A stretch of DNA of 64,000 bases from Parabacteroides sp900760525 (GCF_049860805.1 NZ_CP187555.1:248001-312000); one strand, 5' to 3'; shown: positions 46,601-55,494, counted from the first letter of the stretch. Notes: generated from the letters alone by a model not told the origin. Numbers and translations: made by a program.

Positions 46601-47652
46601 ACAACTACGCCGACCGTAAGAGCGGACAATTTATCGAGCAGCATAAGAACACGGTAGCAGGTGAGTTTGTGAATTTCCCGAAACCGCAGGATATGGGTAA
46701 TCATGAAGATGTACGCTGGTGTGCATTGACCAATCCGGCCGGCGAGGGAGCGGTGTTTGTTGCTACCGACCGTTTGTCCGTATCGGCTCTTCAATACTCT
46801 GCATTGGATTTGATTCTGGCACCGCATCCGTACCAGCTACCGGATGCAGGAGATACTTATCTGCACTTAGATGCGGCAGTGACCGGATTGGGTGGTAATA
46901 GTTGTGGACAAGGCGGACCGTTGGAACAGGATCGTGTCTTTGCCGGACATCAAGACATGGGCTTTATCATCCGTCCTGCCGGAAAAGATTTAACGGCTAC
47001 AGCAAATGTTGCGCCCGCCGGAGAAATGCCGTTAACAATCATGCGTAATCGTGCAGGAGCTGTTGAGCTTTCTTCAGCCCGCAAAGATGCTGTGATTTGC
47101 TATACGATCGACGGGAAAGGAAAAGCGAAGGAATATACGGAAGCCATACCGTTCCGTAACGGTGGTACGATGAAAGCCTGGTTTAAAGACAATCCTAAAA
47201 TCAATGCAACGGCTTCATTCAGCAAAATCGAGAGCATCCAGACGGAAGTGGTTTATACAAGCAGCGAAGAGTCCGGTTACGGAGACGCCAAGAATCTGAC
47301 GGATGGCGATCCGAATACGATTTGGCACACAATGTTTTCTGTGACCGTTGCCAAATATCCGCATTGGGTAGACCTGGATGCAGGCGAAGTAAAACTGATC
47401 AAAGGCTTTTCATTCCTTCCCCGGCAGGATGGGGCGAGTGGAAATATCAAAGACTATTCGATCAGTGTCAGCCAGGACGGGAAAAACTGGGGTGAACCGA
47501 TCCTGAAAGGTATTTTTGAAAATAACCTGAAGGAAAAGAAAGTGCTGTTCGATCAACCGGTTAAAGCACGCTATATCCGCTTTACCGCATTGAGCGAGCA
47601 GCGCGGACAGGATTTCGCATCGGGTGCCGAGCTGGTGATTTTGGCTGATTAA
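43621..47652 (+). CDS. GH2 beta-galactosidase with C-terminal discoidin-like domain
   Basis: The 1343-residue exported enzyme (signal in MNIMKKISLALALCCASFYS, cleaved after MAD; ATG 43630 is an alternative start) has the full LacZ-type layout. Sugar-binding domain about 55-245, Ig-like domain, TIM barrel (about 390-690), another Ig-like part and Bgal small-chain domain (about 820-1110). The predicted acid/base is Glu536 in IWSLGNEAGPG and the nucleophile Glu599 in FHISEYAHSMG. The C-terminus adds a chitobiase-C-like segment (CYTIDGKGKAKEY) and an F5/8 type C domain (from about residue 1205, WHTMFSVTVAKYPHWVDLDA, to the end). Such CBM32-like domains often bind galactose. It probably cleaves terminal beta-galactose from host glycans imported by the SusC/D pair. 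Confidence 0.9.
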   Translation: MNIMKKISLALALCCASFYSMADQLPLGGFSYGQVEAPTGKEWESPENLALNKEQPHAYIFPFQDVESARKVLPENSKFWQSLNGDWKFNWAPDPDSRPKDFYKMEFDVSGWDDIPVPSSWNIYGIQKDGSQKYGVPIYVNQPVIFQHKVAVDDWRGGVMRTPPANWTTYKHRNEVGSFRRDFEVPQDWDGREVFISFDGVDSFFYLWINGRYVGFSKNSRNTANFNITPYLRKGTNVVAAEVYRSSDGSFLEAQDMFRLPGIFRTVALYSAPKVHVRDLVVTPDLDVAYADGSLAISADVRNLDKKAAKGYKLEYTLYANKLYSDENTKVDNVAASATVDVVNPGKTQTSQALLNVKAPNKWSAEFPYRYTLVAELKNAKGKTVETVSTIVGFRKVEIKETPAEDDEFGLAGRYYYINGKTVKLKGVNRHESNPAVGHAITRDMMEKEVMLMKRANINHVRNSHYPDDPYWYFLCNKYGLYLEDEANIESHEYYYGAASLSHPVEWKKAHIARVMEMVHANINNPSIVIWSLGNEAGPGENFMAAYDALKQVDKSRPVQYERNNDIVDMGSNQYPSIGWTRGAVKGDYDIKYPFHISEYAHSMGNACGNLVDYWEAIESTNFFCGGAIWDWVDQSMYNYDKKTGKRYLAYGGDFGDTPNDGQFVMNGIVFGDLEPKPQYYEVKKVYQHIDVKAVDARKGLFEIFNKYYFKDLSDYDMRWSLYENGKEIQSGLVTSGTIPARSKARVSIPVPFDKLKNDSEYFVKVQFLLKDNMPWAEKGFVMAEEQMLLQEATTRPSISAVTASAGKVKLDNSDASVKTVSGDNFVAKFDMGKGTIYSLTYGGKTIIADGNGPKLDALRAFTNNDNWFYSQWFEHGLHNLQHRATNSTILERKDGTVVLAFTVESQAPNGAKIKGGTSTGKNNIEELTDKKFGENDFKFTTNQIWTVYPDGSIELQSSITSNRPSLVLPRLGYVMKVPQQYAGFTYYGRGPVDNYADRKSGQFIEQHKNTVAGEFVNFPKPQDMGNHEDVRWCALTNPAGEGAVFVATDRLSVSALQYSALDLILAPHPYQLPDAGDTYLHLDAAVTGLGGNSCGQGGPLEQDRVFAGHQDMGFIIRPAGKDLTATANVAPAGEMPLTIMRNRAGAVELSSARKDAVICYTIDGKGKAKEYTEAIPFRNGGTMKAWFKDNPKINATASFSKIESIQTEVVYTSSEESGYGDAKNLTDGDPNTIWHTMFSVTVAKYPHWVDLDAGEVKLIKGFSFLPRQDGASGNIKDYSISVSQDGKNWGEPILKGIFENNLKEKKVLFDQPVKARYIRFTALSEQRGQDFASGAELVILAD

Positions 47653-47677
47653 TTGAACTTTATATAGTATGATGAAA

Positions 47678-47709
47678 CAGGAGAGGAAATCATTCCTTTC
47701 CTGTTTTTT
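47678..47709 (+). terminator. Terminator after beta-galactosidase
   Basis: CAGGAGAGGAA (47678-47688) pairs with TTCCTTTCCTG (47693-47703), one wobble, ATCA loop, followed by TTTTTT. It separates the glycan locus from coaX. Confidence 0.85.
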
Positions 47710-47778
47710 ATACTTTGTGCCTTCGATATGTCTGTTATCTCATCATTTTTGTTTTTCTTTGCGGAAAAATTCAGACAC

Positions 47779-48507
47779 GTGAATCTCATTATAGAACAAG
47801 GAAACACATCATCGAAGGTGGCTGTATACAATAAGAGGCATATGGAAGCTTCTTTTGTGTTTAAGAAATTCGACGTGGAAGTTATCTCTGCTATCTTTAA
47901 GAAATATCCGTTGACGAAAGGGATATTCTCGACAGTGATAGATAAAGATGACGAATTGGTTGCATATCTGGAAAGCAATCTTCGGGATTTTGTGTTTTTG
48001 GACGATACGGTGCCTCTTCCGATTAGGGTGCAATATAAAACACCAGAAACGTTGGGCAGAGACCGGCTGGCGGCCGCTGTCGGGGCTAATTACCTGCAAC
48101 CTGGTAAGGATTTGTTGGTGATCGACGCTGGAACAGCCATTACGTATGAATTGATCGATGCTTCCGGTTCTTATCTGGGGGGGAATATTTCGCCCGGTAT
48201 GACGACCCGGTTCAAAGCCTTGAATCAGTTTACAAAAAAATTGCCTTTGGTGGTCGAACAAGAGGATATTCCTCTGGTCGGAACGGATACGGAAACAGCC
48301 ATTCAGGCTGGAGTAGTAAATGGAATCGTGTGCGAGATGAATGGGTATATCGAAATGCTTCGGCTAAAATATCCTAACCTTTTGGTTTTTTTAACAGGCG
48401 GTCATTCGTTTTATTTTGAAAGACGGCTAAAAAACTCCATCTTTGCAGACATTAATTTAGTGTTGACAGGATTAAACAGAATCTTAGAGTATAATGTTGA
48501 AGATTAA
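47779..48507 (+). CDS. coaX: Type III pantothenate kinase
   Basis: The 242-residue enzyme phosphorylates pantothenate, the first step of CoA synthesis. I choose the GTG at 47779 because it gives the family's N-terminus, MNLIIEQGNTSSKVAVY; the in-frame ATG at 47728 would add 17 residues with no homologue-like sequence. Motifs are ETLGRDRLAAAVGA and VIDAGTAITYELID, and GGNISPGMTTRFKAL. Glu6 replaces the usual Asp in the D-x-GNT phosphate loop. CoaX uses ATP with poor affinity and needs a monovalent cation, so this variant is of mild interest. It overlaps the next gene by 14 bases. Confidence 0.9.
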   Translation: MNLIIEQGNTSSKVAVYNKRHMEASFVFKKFDVEVISAIFKKYPLTKGIFSTVIDKDDELVAYLESNLRDFVFLDDTVPLPIRVQYKTPETLGRDRLAAAVGANYLQPGKDLLVIDAGTAITYELIDASGSYLGGNISPGMTTRFKALNQFTKKLPLVVEQEDIPLVGTDTETAIQAGVVNGIVCEMNGYIEMLRLKYPNLLVFLTGGHSFYFERRLKNSIFADINLVLTGLNRILEYNVED

Positions 48508-49783
48508 TAAGGTACTAATAACAAGCGTTCTTATATTCATACTGTTGCCTTTGATGGCGCAAAACAATACTAACTCGCCCTATACCCGTTTCGGGTATGG
48601 TGATTTGGGGGAACGTTCGTTCGGCGCAGGTCGAGCTATGGGTGGTGTAGGTTACGGATTACGTTCGCCAAAGCAAATAAATCCGATGAATCCGGCATCA
48701 TACAGTTGCATGGACTCCCTGACATTTCTCTTTGATTTTGGTGTAGCCGGCCAGTTGTCGTGGTTCGATGACGGAAATGCCCGCCAGAACGACATCAACG
48801 GAAATCTGGAATATATCGCGATGCAGTTTCCGATTCATCGCCGGATAGCTTTGAGTATTGGTTTATTGCCTTATTCTTATGTCGGTTATAAATTTGGCGC
48901 TTTGCGTAACGACCAGGGAGTGACATTTACGGAGACTTATAACGGTTCAGGCGGTTTGAGCGATTTATATGGTGGTATTTCTGTGGATATTTGGAAAAAA
49001 CGTCTGGCAGTCGGCGCTAATTTCGGTTTCCTGTTTGGAAATATCAAGCATGAGCAGGTTGTTATCATGAGCAGCGAAGGTACCGGGGCTTATAATACGA
49101 ATCGCAGCCAGGAATTGAGGGTTCGCGATCTGAAGATGGATTTCGGTTTGCAATATACGCATCCGTTAAGCAAGACGGAGAGTGTTACATTAGGTCTTGT
49201 CTTTTCTCCGAAAAAGAGCTTGCATGCTAAGTCTTATCAATTGACTCAGTCTTATACTTCTTCCGGATCGGATGGGGAAGTGCTTCAGTCTGACACGATT
49301 AGTGGTAAAGCTTTTGATCTGCCTAACTCATACGGAGTAGGTCTTTCATATGTGAAACAAAATAAATTAACGTTAGCAGCCGATTTTTCCTATGAAGATT
49401 GGGGAAAAATGCCTTACTTTGGGGAAAAAGGTAATTTCAAAAATCGTTACCGGGTAGCAGTAGGTGGTGAATATATACCGGACTATATGCGTAAATCCTA
49501 TTTCAGCCGGGTTCGTTACCGTGTAGGTGTGCATTATGGTAATTCATATTTGCGCATGAACCGGACAGATGCAAACCCTTCCGGAGACGGCTATGACGAG
49601 ATCGGTGCAAGTCTCGGTTTGGGATTACCGTTGATTGATAACCGTTCGCTGATTAACATATCATTTGAGTATGTGAAAAAGAAACCGGAAGTGAAGATGA
49701 ACATGATTGATGAACAGTATTTCCGTTTTACTGTTAATTATACGTTCAACGAAGCGTGGTTTATGAAGTTTAAGGTCGATTAA
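48494..49783 (+). CDS. Outer-membrane beta-barrel protein, function unknown
   Basis: The 429-residue protein has a signal peptide (MLKINKVLITSVLIFILLPL, then MAQ) and a strand-rich mature part. It opens SPYTRFGYGDLGERSFGAGR and MGGVGYGLRSPKQINPMNPA, as in FadL/PorV-like and related Bacteroidetes barrels. Sequence continues with paired strands up to the last, FRFTVNYTFNEAWFMKFKV. Gene order coaX, this gene, TPR, lptC is conserved in Bacteroidales as far as I recall, and points to outer-membrane assembly or transport. The start lies within coaX, so translation is coupled. No substrate is proposed. Confidence 0.75.
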   Translation: MLKINKVLITSVLIFILLPLMAQNNTNSPYTRFGYGDLGERSFGAGRAMGGVGYGLRSPKQINPMNPASYSCMDSLTFLFDFGVAGQLSWFDDGNARQNDINGNLEYIAMQFPIHRRIALSIGLLPYSYVGYKFGALRNDQGVTFTETYNGSGGLSDLYGGISVDIWKKRLAVGANFGFLFGNIKHEQVVIMSSEGTGAYNTNRSQELRVRDLKMDFGLQYTHPLSKTESVTLGLVFSPKKSLHAKSYQLTQSYTSSGSDGEVLQSDTISGKAFDLPNSYGVGLSYVKQNKLTLAADFSYEDWGKMPYFGEKGNFKNRYRVAVGGEYIPDYMRKSYFSRVRYRVGVHYGNSYLRMNRTDANPSGDGYDEIGASLGLGLPLIDNRSLINISFEYVKKKPEVKMNMIDEQYFRFTVNYTFNEAWFMKFKVD

Positions 49784-49812
49784 CTAAATAGTTAACTTTA
49801 ATAGAAATAAAT

Positions 49813-51177
49813 ATGAAGATCAAAGTATTATTGTTGGCTCTCGGATGCTCGATGGTGTCGTTCGGAGCTTATGCACAAAAAGGAGTGGATACTGGTACCC
49901 CGTTCGGATCTGGTGAAGATAGCGTACGTTGTATTACCAATATCAGCTTGTTTGTCCCTTACGCCAAAGCAGGGAATTTCAAGGATGCTTATGAATTCTG
50001 GCATCAGGCTTATACCGAATGCCCGGGAGCCCATAAGGATATCTATCTGTATGGTGTAAGAATCATGGACTGGAAAATCAATACCGAGAAAGATCCGGCA
50101 AAAAAAGCCGCTCTTATCGATGAGTTGATGAAAGTCTATGATACGCGTGTGAAATATTTCGGTAATGACCGGAAATATGGTAAAGACTGGATTATTGCCC
50201 GTAAGGCTGCCGATTATATCCGCTTAATGGGTGATAATGCTGATCCGAAAGTCTATTATGCTTGGTTAGGTGATGTTATCAATGAATTCGGTGAAAATAC
50301 TGAAGCAATGGGTCTCTCATTGTATATGATGGGTTCTCACCGTCAGTTGTTGGCTGATCCGAACTTCAAATCAACTTATCTGGAAGATTATCTGAAATGT
50401 TCTAAGTTTATTGCAACTCAGTTGGCTGCTGCACAGGCTGCAAACAATGAGAAAGAAGTAAAGAACCTGACTACTTATAAATCTGCTATTGACGGCGGTT
50501 TTGCAGGTAGTGGTGCGGCTGACTGCGAAACATTGCAGAATATGTATGCAAGCAAGGTGGAAGCTGCCAAAGGTAATTTGGAAGCTTTAAAGGAAATCGT
50601 TTCGATGTTGAGACGTGTGCGTTGCCAGGAAATCGATGCATTCTATACGGCTGCTGCTTATGCTTATGAATTGGAACCGAGTGCAGATGCTGCTTTAGGT
50701 ATTGCCAAACAGGCTGTAAAAGTAAAAGATTACGATAAGGCTATCAAGTATTTTGAAGAAGCTGCCAATATGGAAACGGATGCTGTTTCAAAAGCTGAAG
50801 ATTATTATCTGATCGGTGTGCTGTTGTTCGAACAGAATAACCTGTCTAAAGCAAGACAGTATTGCCAGAAAGCCATTGAAACGAATCCGGATTACGGTGC
50901 ACCGTATATTCTGATTGGTAATATGTATGCTAAATCTGCTAGATCTATTTATCCGAATGATGCTGTATTGGCAAAAGTTGTTTATTATGCAGCTATCGAT
51001 AAATTTGAAAAAGCAAGACAGGTGGATCAGAATGTAGCAGAAGATGCTGGAAAATTGGCTAATTCTTATCGTGCTCACCTTCCTTCAACAGAAGAAGTTT
51101 TCATGCACCCGGATCTGGAAAAAGGAAAAACTTTCAGAATCGGAGGCTGGATTGGTGAGACTGTCACAATCAGATAA
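49813..51177 (+). CDS. Exported tetratricopeptide-repeat protein
   Basis: The 454-residue protein has signal peptide MKIKVLLLALGCSMVSFGAY (cleaved after AQ). An early helical region includes SLFVPYAKAGNFKDAYEFWH. A clear TPR run lies at about 290-400, with AAYAYELEPSADAALGIAKQ, AVKVKDYDKAIKYFEEAANM and LLFEQNNLSKARQYCQKAIE. The tail ends FRIGGWIGETVTIR, a beta-hairpin-like sequence. It is likely a periplasmic scaffold acting with the neighbouring barrel and LptC. Two Cys residues in the mature part near the N-terminus (about positions 41 and 76) could form a disulfide. The gene begins 29 bases after the barrel gene and ends 2 bases before lptC. Confidence 0.8.
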   Translation: MKIKVLLLALGCSMVSFGAYAQKGVDTGTPFGSGEDSVRCITNISLFVPYAKAGNFKDAYEFWHQAYTECPGAHKDIYLYGVRIMDWKINTEKDPAKKAALIDELMKVYDTRVKYFGNDRKYGKDWIIARKAADYIRLMGDNADPKVYYAWLGDVINEFGENTEAMGLSLYMMGSHRQLLADPNFKSTYLEDYLKCSKFIATQLAAAQAANNEKEVKNLTTYKSAIDGGFAGSGAADCETLQNMYASKVEAAKGNLEALKEIVSMLRRVRCQEIDAFYTAAAYAYELEPSADAALGIAKQAVKVKDYDKAIKYFEEAANMETDAVSKAEDYYLIGVLLFEQNNLSKARQYCQKAIETNPDYGAPYILIGNMYAKSARSIYPNDAVLAKVVYYAAIDKFEKARQVDQNVAEDAGKLANSYRAHLPSTEEVFMHPDLEKGKTFRIGGWIGETVTIR

Positions 51178-51179
51178 TC

Positions 51180-51914
51180 ATGGTTAAGAACCGTTTTCTT
51201 TGTAAAACGAATGGACAAGGCATAACAACTATCTTTGCGGTAGTTGTTATGCTTCTTTTATTTACCGCCTCTTGCAACGGTGATAAAAAGGAGGTGGTTG
51301 TGGTTGCTTTCGATCCGGAGACAACCTATACTTTAAGGACTACTGATTATACCACTCAGTTTTCCGATTCGGGAATAACCCGCTATCGTGCTACAGCCAA
51401 AGAATTCCTGAAGTTCGATAAAGCCAAAGAACCGTTTTCGTATTTTCCAGAAGGTATTTATGTGGAGAAATTCGACACGTTGTTTCGTACCGAAGCAAGT
51501 CTCAGGGCTGATACTGCCTATAACTATGAGAAGCAAGGCCTGTGGAAATGGGTCGGGAATGTGAAGGTGGAAAGCCTGGAAGGAAAAACGTTTGAAACGT
51601 CCCTTCTTTTCTTTAATCAGAAAGAAGAAAAAATCTATACGGATAAATACATTCGGATACAAGAAGAAGATAAGATCATAACAGGTATCGGATTCGAATC
51701 GAATCAGGATATGACTCAATATAAGATATTTAATTCCCAGGGCGTATTCCCTGTTAATGAATCGGCAGCGACCGATTCAACCCAAAATGTAGTTCCGGCA
51801 GATTCCCTTGCCGTTAACCCTGCTACGGCAACTACTCCGGAGGAGAAACCTGTACAAATGAGAAAAACGGCTCCGAAGGAATTGGTGCCGCGTGAGATGG
51901 ATAAAAAGAAGTAA
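51180..51914 (+). CDS. lptC: LPS export periplasmic protein LptC
   Basis: The 244-residue lipoprotein-like protein has lipobox FTASC (Cys32). A jelly-roll LptC domain follows (about 60-195), with DYTTQFSDSGITRYRATAKE and WKWVGNVKVESLEGKTFETS, and a Pro/Thr/Ala-rich tail. LptC is part of the LPS transport bridge between inner membrane and OstA/LptA. Most LptC proteins are anchored by a transmembrane helix; a lipid anchor, as suggested here, is common in Bacteroidetes. It ends in TAATG, where the A of its stop is the first base of the CNNM start. Confidence 0.85.
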   Translation: MVKNRFLCKTNGQGITTIFAVVVMLLLFTASCNGDKKEVVVVAFDPETTYTLRTTDYTTQFSDSGITRYRATAKEFLKFDKAKEPFSYFPEGIYVEKFDTLFRTEASLRADTAYNYEKQGLWKWVGNVKVESLEGKTFETSLLFFNQKEEKIYTDKYIRIQEEDKIITGIGFESNQDMTQYKIFNSQGVFPVNESAATDSTQNVVPADSLAVNPATATTPEEKPVQMRKTAPKELVPREMDKKK

Positions 51915-53170
51915 TGGGTGCACTTACATACATATTAATATCATTGGCTTTATCTGCATTCTTTTCGGGGATGGAGATTGCCTTTATCTCTTCCAATAAG
52001 CTACGCTTTGAACTGGATAAGAAGGAAAAGAGCTTGACAAGTAAAATTTTGGATATATTTTACCGGAATCCGCATCAGTTTATTTCAACGATGCTGGTCG
52101 GAAATAATATAGCGCTGGTCGTCTACGGTTTGCAGATGGCTATTATTCTGGAACCGTTTATTGCACGTGTGGTGAATAATGAGGCGCTGATTGTCTTGAT
52201 TCAGTCTATTATTTCAACTATCCTGATATTGTTTACCGGAGAGTTTATTCCGAAGACTGTTTTTAAGCTGAATCCGAATTTTTCACTTACTTTGTTTTCT
52301 GTGCCTTTGTTGATCATATACATTGTGTTGTATCCGATTTCTAAGTTCTCATCTTTGCTCTCTTTCATGATTTTGAAAATTGTAGGGGTAAAGAATGTGA
52401 CCGGTTCGACACAACGGACGCTGGGCAAGGTGGATCTCGACTATTTTATCCAGCAGAGTATTGAAGATGCGCCTCAAAATTCGGATATGGACACGGAGGT
52501 GAAGATCTTTCAGAATGCACTCGATTTCTCGAATGTGCGTCTGCGTGATTGCATCGTTCCCCGTACCGAAATTGTGGCATGCGATAAGACGGCGACTCTC
52601 GAGGAATTGCGTTCCCGCTTCATCGAAACCGGTCTTTCCAAGATACTTGTTTACAATGAAAATATAGATGATATTATCGGGTATATCCATTCATCGGAGA
52701 TGTTTAAAAATCCGGAGGATTGGACACAGAGTATCCGGAGTGTTTCGATCGTTCCCGAAACGATGGCTGCCAATAAGTTGATGAAAGTCCTGATGCAGGA
52801 TAAGAAAAGCTTGGCTGTCGTGGTGGATGAATTCGGAGGAACTTCGGGGATCGTAACCCTGGAGGATCTGGTGGAAGAAATTTTCGGCGAAATTGAAGAC
52901 GAGCACGATATCAAATCGTATGTAGCCAAAAAGGTGGGAGATGACGAATATCTGCTTTCCGGTCGAATGGAGATCGATACGTTGAACGAGAAGTTTGACC
53001 TCGAATTGCCGGAGTCGGACGATTATGTGACGATCGCAGGTTTTATTTTGCACTTTTATCAGAAATTCCCGAAATTGAATGAAACGGTTGTAATCGATAA
53101 ATATTCTTTTAAAATCATAAAAGTGACAGCTACGAAAATCGAGTTAGTTCGTATGAAAGTAGTGAGTTAA
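51914..53170 (+). CDS. CNNM/CorC-type transporter (DUF21-CBS-CorC_HlyC)
   Basis: The 418-residue inner-membrane protein has an N-terminal DUF21 domain with about four helices (1-190, opening MGALTYILISLALSAFFSGM). Then come two CBS domains (about 205-330, including LRDCIVPRTEIVACDKTATL and SKILVYNENIDDIIGYIH) and a C-terminal CorC_HlyC domain (about 340-418, TKIELVRMKVVS end). Members export magnesium or cobalt or act as regulators. VVVDEFGGTSGIVTLEDL is the family signature linking the CBS pair to the end domain. The start overlaps lptC by one base, so coupling is tight. A hairpin with a T-tract follows at 53174. Confidence 0.9.
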   Translation: MGALTYILISLALSAFFSGMEIAFISSNKLRFELDKKEKSLTSKILDIFYRNPHQFISTMLVGNNIALVVYGLQMAIILEPFIARVVNNEALIVLIQSIISTILILFTGEFIPKTVFKLNPNFSLTLFSVPLLIIYIVLYPISKFSSLLSFMILKIVGVKNVTGSTQRTLGKVDLDYFIQQSIEDAPQNSDMDTEVKIFQNALDFSNVRLRDCIVPRTEIVACDKTATLEELRSRFIETGLSKILVYNENIDDIIGYIHSSEMFKNPEDWTQSIRSVSIVPETMAANKLMKVLMQDKKSLAVVVDEFGGTSGIVTLEDLVEEIFGEIEDEHDIKSYVAKKVGDDEYLLSGRMEIDTLNEKFDLELPESDDYVTIAGFILHFYQKFPKLNETVVIDKYSFKIIKVTATKIELVRMKVVS

Positions 53171-53173
53171 TTA

Positions 53174-53211
53174 AAAAAAGAGCATAAAAAGATGCGGCAA
53201 TCTCTTTTTTT
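53174..53211 (+). terminator. Terminator after the CNNM gene
   Basis: AAAAAAGAG (53174-53182) pairs with CTCTTTTTT (53202-53210), and TCGTATCTTCG follows. The nearby TATCTTCG (53214-53221) may be the -7 box of the next gene (one mismatch). Confidence 0.55.
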
Positions 53212-53267
53212 CGTATCTTCGTGCCCTTAAAATGTAGAATAATAAACTTTAAAATAGATAAAGATAA

Positions 53268-55406
53268 ATGGCTACGCTGGAAAAAATCAGAAGCAAAGCA
53301 GGACTGCTGGTACTCGTTGTGGGAGTGGCATTGTTCGCTTTTATCATCGGTGACTTTTTGAACTCCGGTTCTACTTATTTCAGACAATCGCAGGAGAAGG
53401 TTGCGGAAGTAGACGGAGAAGTTATTAAAATTCAAGACTTTCAGGATCGTGTTGACGAAATGACTGAAATGTATAAAATGCAGACAGGTTCCACCAGTCT
53501 GCCCGAAGAATACCAGACTCAAATCCGTCAGTCTGTATTCGATGGTATGGTACAGGATGTTGTTTTGAACGAAGCAACTTCTCAATTGGGAATGGGAGTA
53601 GGTCCGGAAGAACTGTTTGATATGGTTCAGGGTGAAAACATTTCTCCGATGATCCAACAGATGCAGATGTTTGTAAATCCGCAGACAGGCGCATTCGACA
53701 AAACCGCATTATTAAACTTCTTAAAGACTATCGATGACGATAACATCGCCAACTATCCTGCCGATCAGCAGGCACAGTTGTTGCAGGCTCGCCAGTTCTG
53801 GATGTTCTGGGAAAAGAATATCAAACGTCAGCGTTTGGAGCAGAAATATACGACTTTGTTGAGCAAAGCGGTTTCTGCCAACAAGTTGGATGCAAAAGAT
53901 GCTTTCGATGGGTCGGCTGTAAGTTCCGATATCGTGTATGCAATGCAGTCTTATGCCTCTATTCCTGATTCAACGATACAGGTAAGCAAGGGCGATATCG
54001 AAAAACTGTACAATCAGCGTAAAGATCTGTTCAAGCAGAAAGAAGGAAAAGTAATCAAATATATCGCAGTCGATATCCGTCCGAGCAAAGAAGACTACGA
54101 CAAAGCAAGTGCTGAAATCGAATCTTTGAAGAGCGAACTGGCTTCTTCCGAAAAAGTAGCCGACCTGGTAACGGAAAATTCCGAAATACCTTATATGGAC
54201 GCTTTCTTTACGGAAAATGCGCTGGATCCTGAAATGAAACAGTTTGTAAAGACAGCAAGTGTAGGTGACGTATACGGTCCTGTTTTCGAAAACGACAAAT
54301 ACAGAATGTTCAAGTTGGTCGACAAAACCGTCGCTCCTGACTCTGTAAAGGTTAGTCATATCATGTTGGCAAACACAGGTGATGAAGCCGCTATCAAAGC
54401 TAAAGCCGATAGCTTGCTGAACGTATTGAAGAAAGGTGGCGACTTTGCTGCCCTGGCAAAAGAATTTTCGGCTGATCAGGCCGCTGAAAAAGGTGGTGAA
54501 CTGGGTTGGTTTACCGAAGCAACAGCTTTGAGAGGCGTTAACGATGATTTCAAAAATGCTGTTTTCTCAACTCCGGTTAATGATTATTCAATTGTAAAAT
54601 CATTATATGGTACACATATCATCAAGGTTACTGATAAGACTGCAAATGTAGACAAATATAAGGTGGCTGATATCGATATGACCGTATCGCCGAGCACAAA
54701 GACGTATGGTAACATCTATAATGAATTGAATCAGTTCATTTCTAAGAACCAAAACATGGATAAGCTTGACGATGCCGCCAAAGAAGCCGGCTACAACCTG
54801 TTGTCTAATGTGACAGTTACTGCAAACGACCAGGTTCTTGGTTCTATCAAGAATTCCCGTCCGGTGATCCGTTGGGCGTTCCAGGGCAGCAAGGGCGATA
54901 TTTCTGAAATCTTCGAATGCGACGACAAATTTGTAATCGCAGCTGTTCAGGGTACGTTGCCGGAAGGCTACCGTTCTTTGGAATCTGTTACTCCGATGTT
55001 GAAATCAGAGTTGATCGCTCAGAAGAAAGGTGAAAAGATTGCACAAGACTTGTCTGCCAAGAATTTGAGTTCCGTTGATGCTTATGCACAGGCAATGAAT
55101 TCTTCTGTGGATTCAGTTAAGTTCGTTAGCTTTGCAACACGCCGTATCGCAGGTATCGGTGTTGAACCGAAACTTAACGCAATGGTTTCTCTGGCTCAGA
55201 AAGACCAGTTGAGCGCTCCGGTTGCCGGTAATAACGGTGTATACGTATTCAAAGTATACGAACAGAACAAGGATGCCAAGAATTATGACGAAGCTGCCGA
55301 AATCAAAGCATTAGACGCTTCTAACGCTTACCGTTTCGGCTTCCAGGCTATCCAGTCGTTGGTTAACAAAGCTGATGTGGAAGATAACCGTATCCGCTTC
55401 TATTAA
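53268..55406 (+). CDS. PpiD-like peptidylprolyl isomerase
   Basis: The 712-residue protein is anchored by one N-terminal helix (LLVLVVGVALFAFIIGDFL, about 13-31). A SurA_N/chaperone-like region follows (about 35-240). The parvulin domain sits near 358-455: VKVSHIMLANTGDEAAIKAK and GGDFAALAKEFSADQAAEKG and GGELGWFTEATA. The C-terminal segment (460-712) is a second chaperone-like part. It assists folding of exported and outer-membrane proteins in the periplasm. Length and architecture match Bacteroidetes SurA/PpiD proteins. Codon use is regular and AT-balanced, and highly expressed genes in this window look alike. It stands alone between terminators. Confidence 0.92.
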   Translation: MATLEKIRSKAGLLVLVVGVALFAFIIGDFLNSGSTYFRQSQEKVAEVDGEVIKIQDFQDRVDEMTEMYKMQTGSTSLPEEYQTQIRQSVFDGMVQDVVLNEATSQLGMGVGPEELFDMVQGENISPMIQQMQMFVNPQTGAFDKTALLNFLKTIDDDNIANYPADQQAQLLQARQFWMFWEKNIKRQRLEQKYTTLLSKAVSANKLDAKDAFDGSAVSSDIVYAMQSYASIPDSTIQVSKGDIEKLYNQRKDLFKQKEGKVIKYIAVDIRPSKEDYDKASAEIESLKSELASSEKVADLVTENSEIPYMDAFFTENALDPEMKQFVKTASVGDVYGPVFENDKYRMFKLVDKTVAPDSVKVSHIMLANTGDEAAIKAKADSLLNVLKKGGDFAALAKEFSADQAAEKGGELGWFTEATALRGVNDDFKNAVFSTPVNDYSIVKSLYGTHIIKVTDKTANVDKYKVADIDMTVSPSTKTYGNIYNELNQFISKNQNMDKLDDAAKEAGYNLLSNVTVTANDQVLGSIKNSRPVIRWAFQGSKGDISEIFECDDKFVIAAVQGTLPEGYRSLESVTPMLKSELIAQKKGEKIAQDLSAKNLSSVDAYAQAMNSSVDSVKFVSFATRRIAGIGVEPKLNAMVSLAQKDQLSAPVAGNNGVYVFKVYEQNKDAKNYDEAAEIKALDASNAYRFGFQAIQSLVNKADVEDNRIRFY

Positions 55407-55453
55407 TAGTTGACTATTGCGGCAGGAGACTGCCGGCCTATTAATTATAGGAA

Positions 55454-55494
55454 ACCGCCAATCGGCTACGATTGGCGGTTTTTTTATATCTTTG
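55454..55494 (+). terminator. Terminator directly followed by a -7 box
   Basis: ACCGCCAATCG (55454-55464) pairs perfectly with CGATTGGCGGT (55469-55479) and runs into seven T residues. TATCTTTG at 55487-55494 is an exact -7 box for rlmN, so one gene's end and the next gene's promoter touch. Confidence 0.88.
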
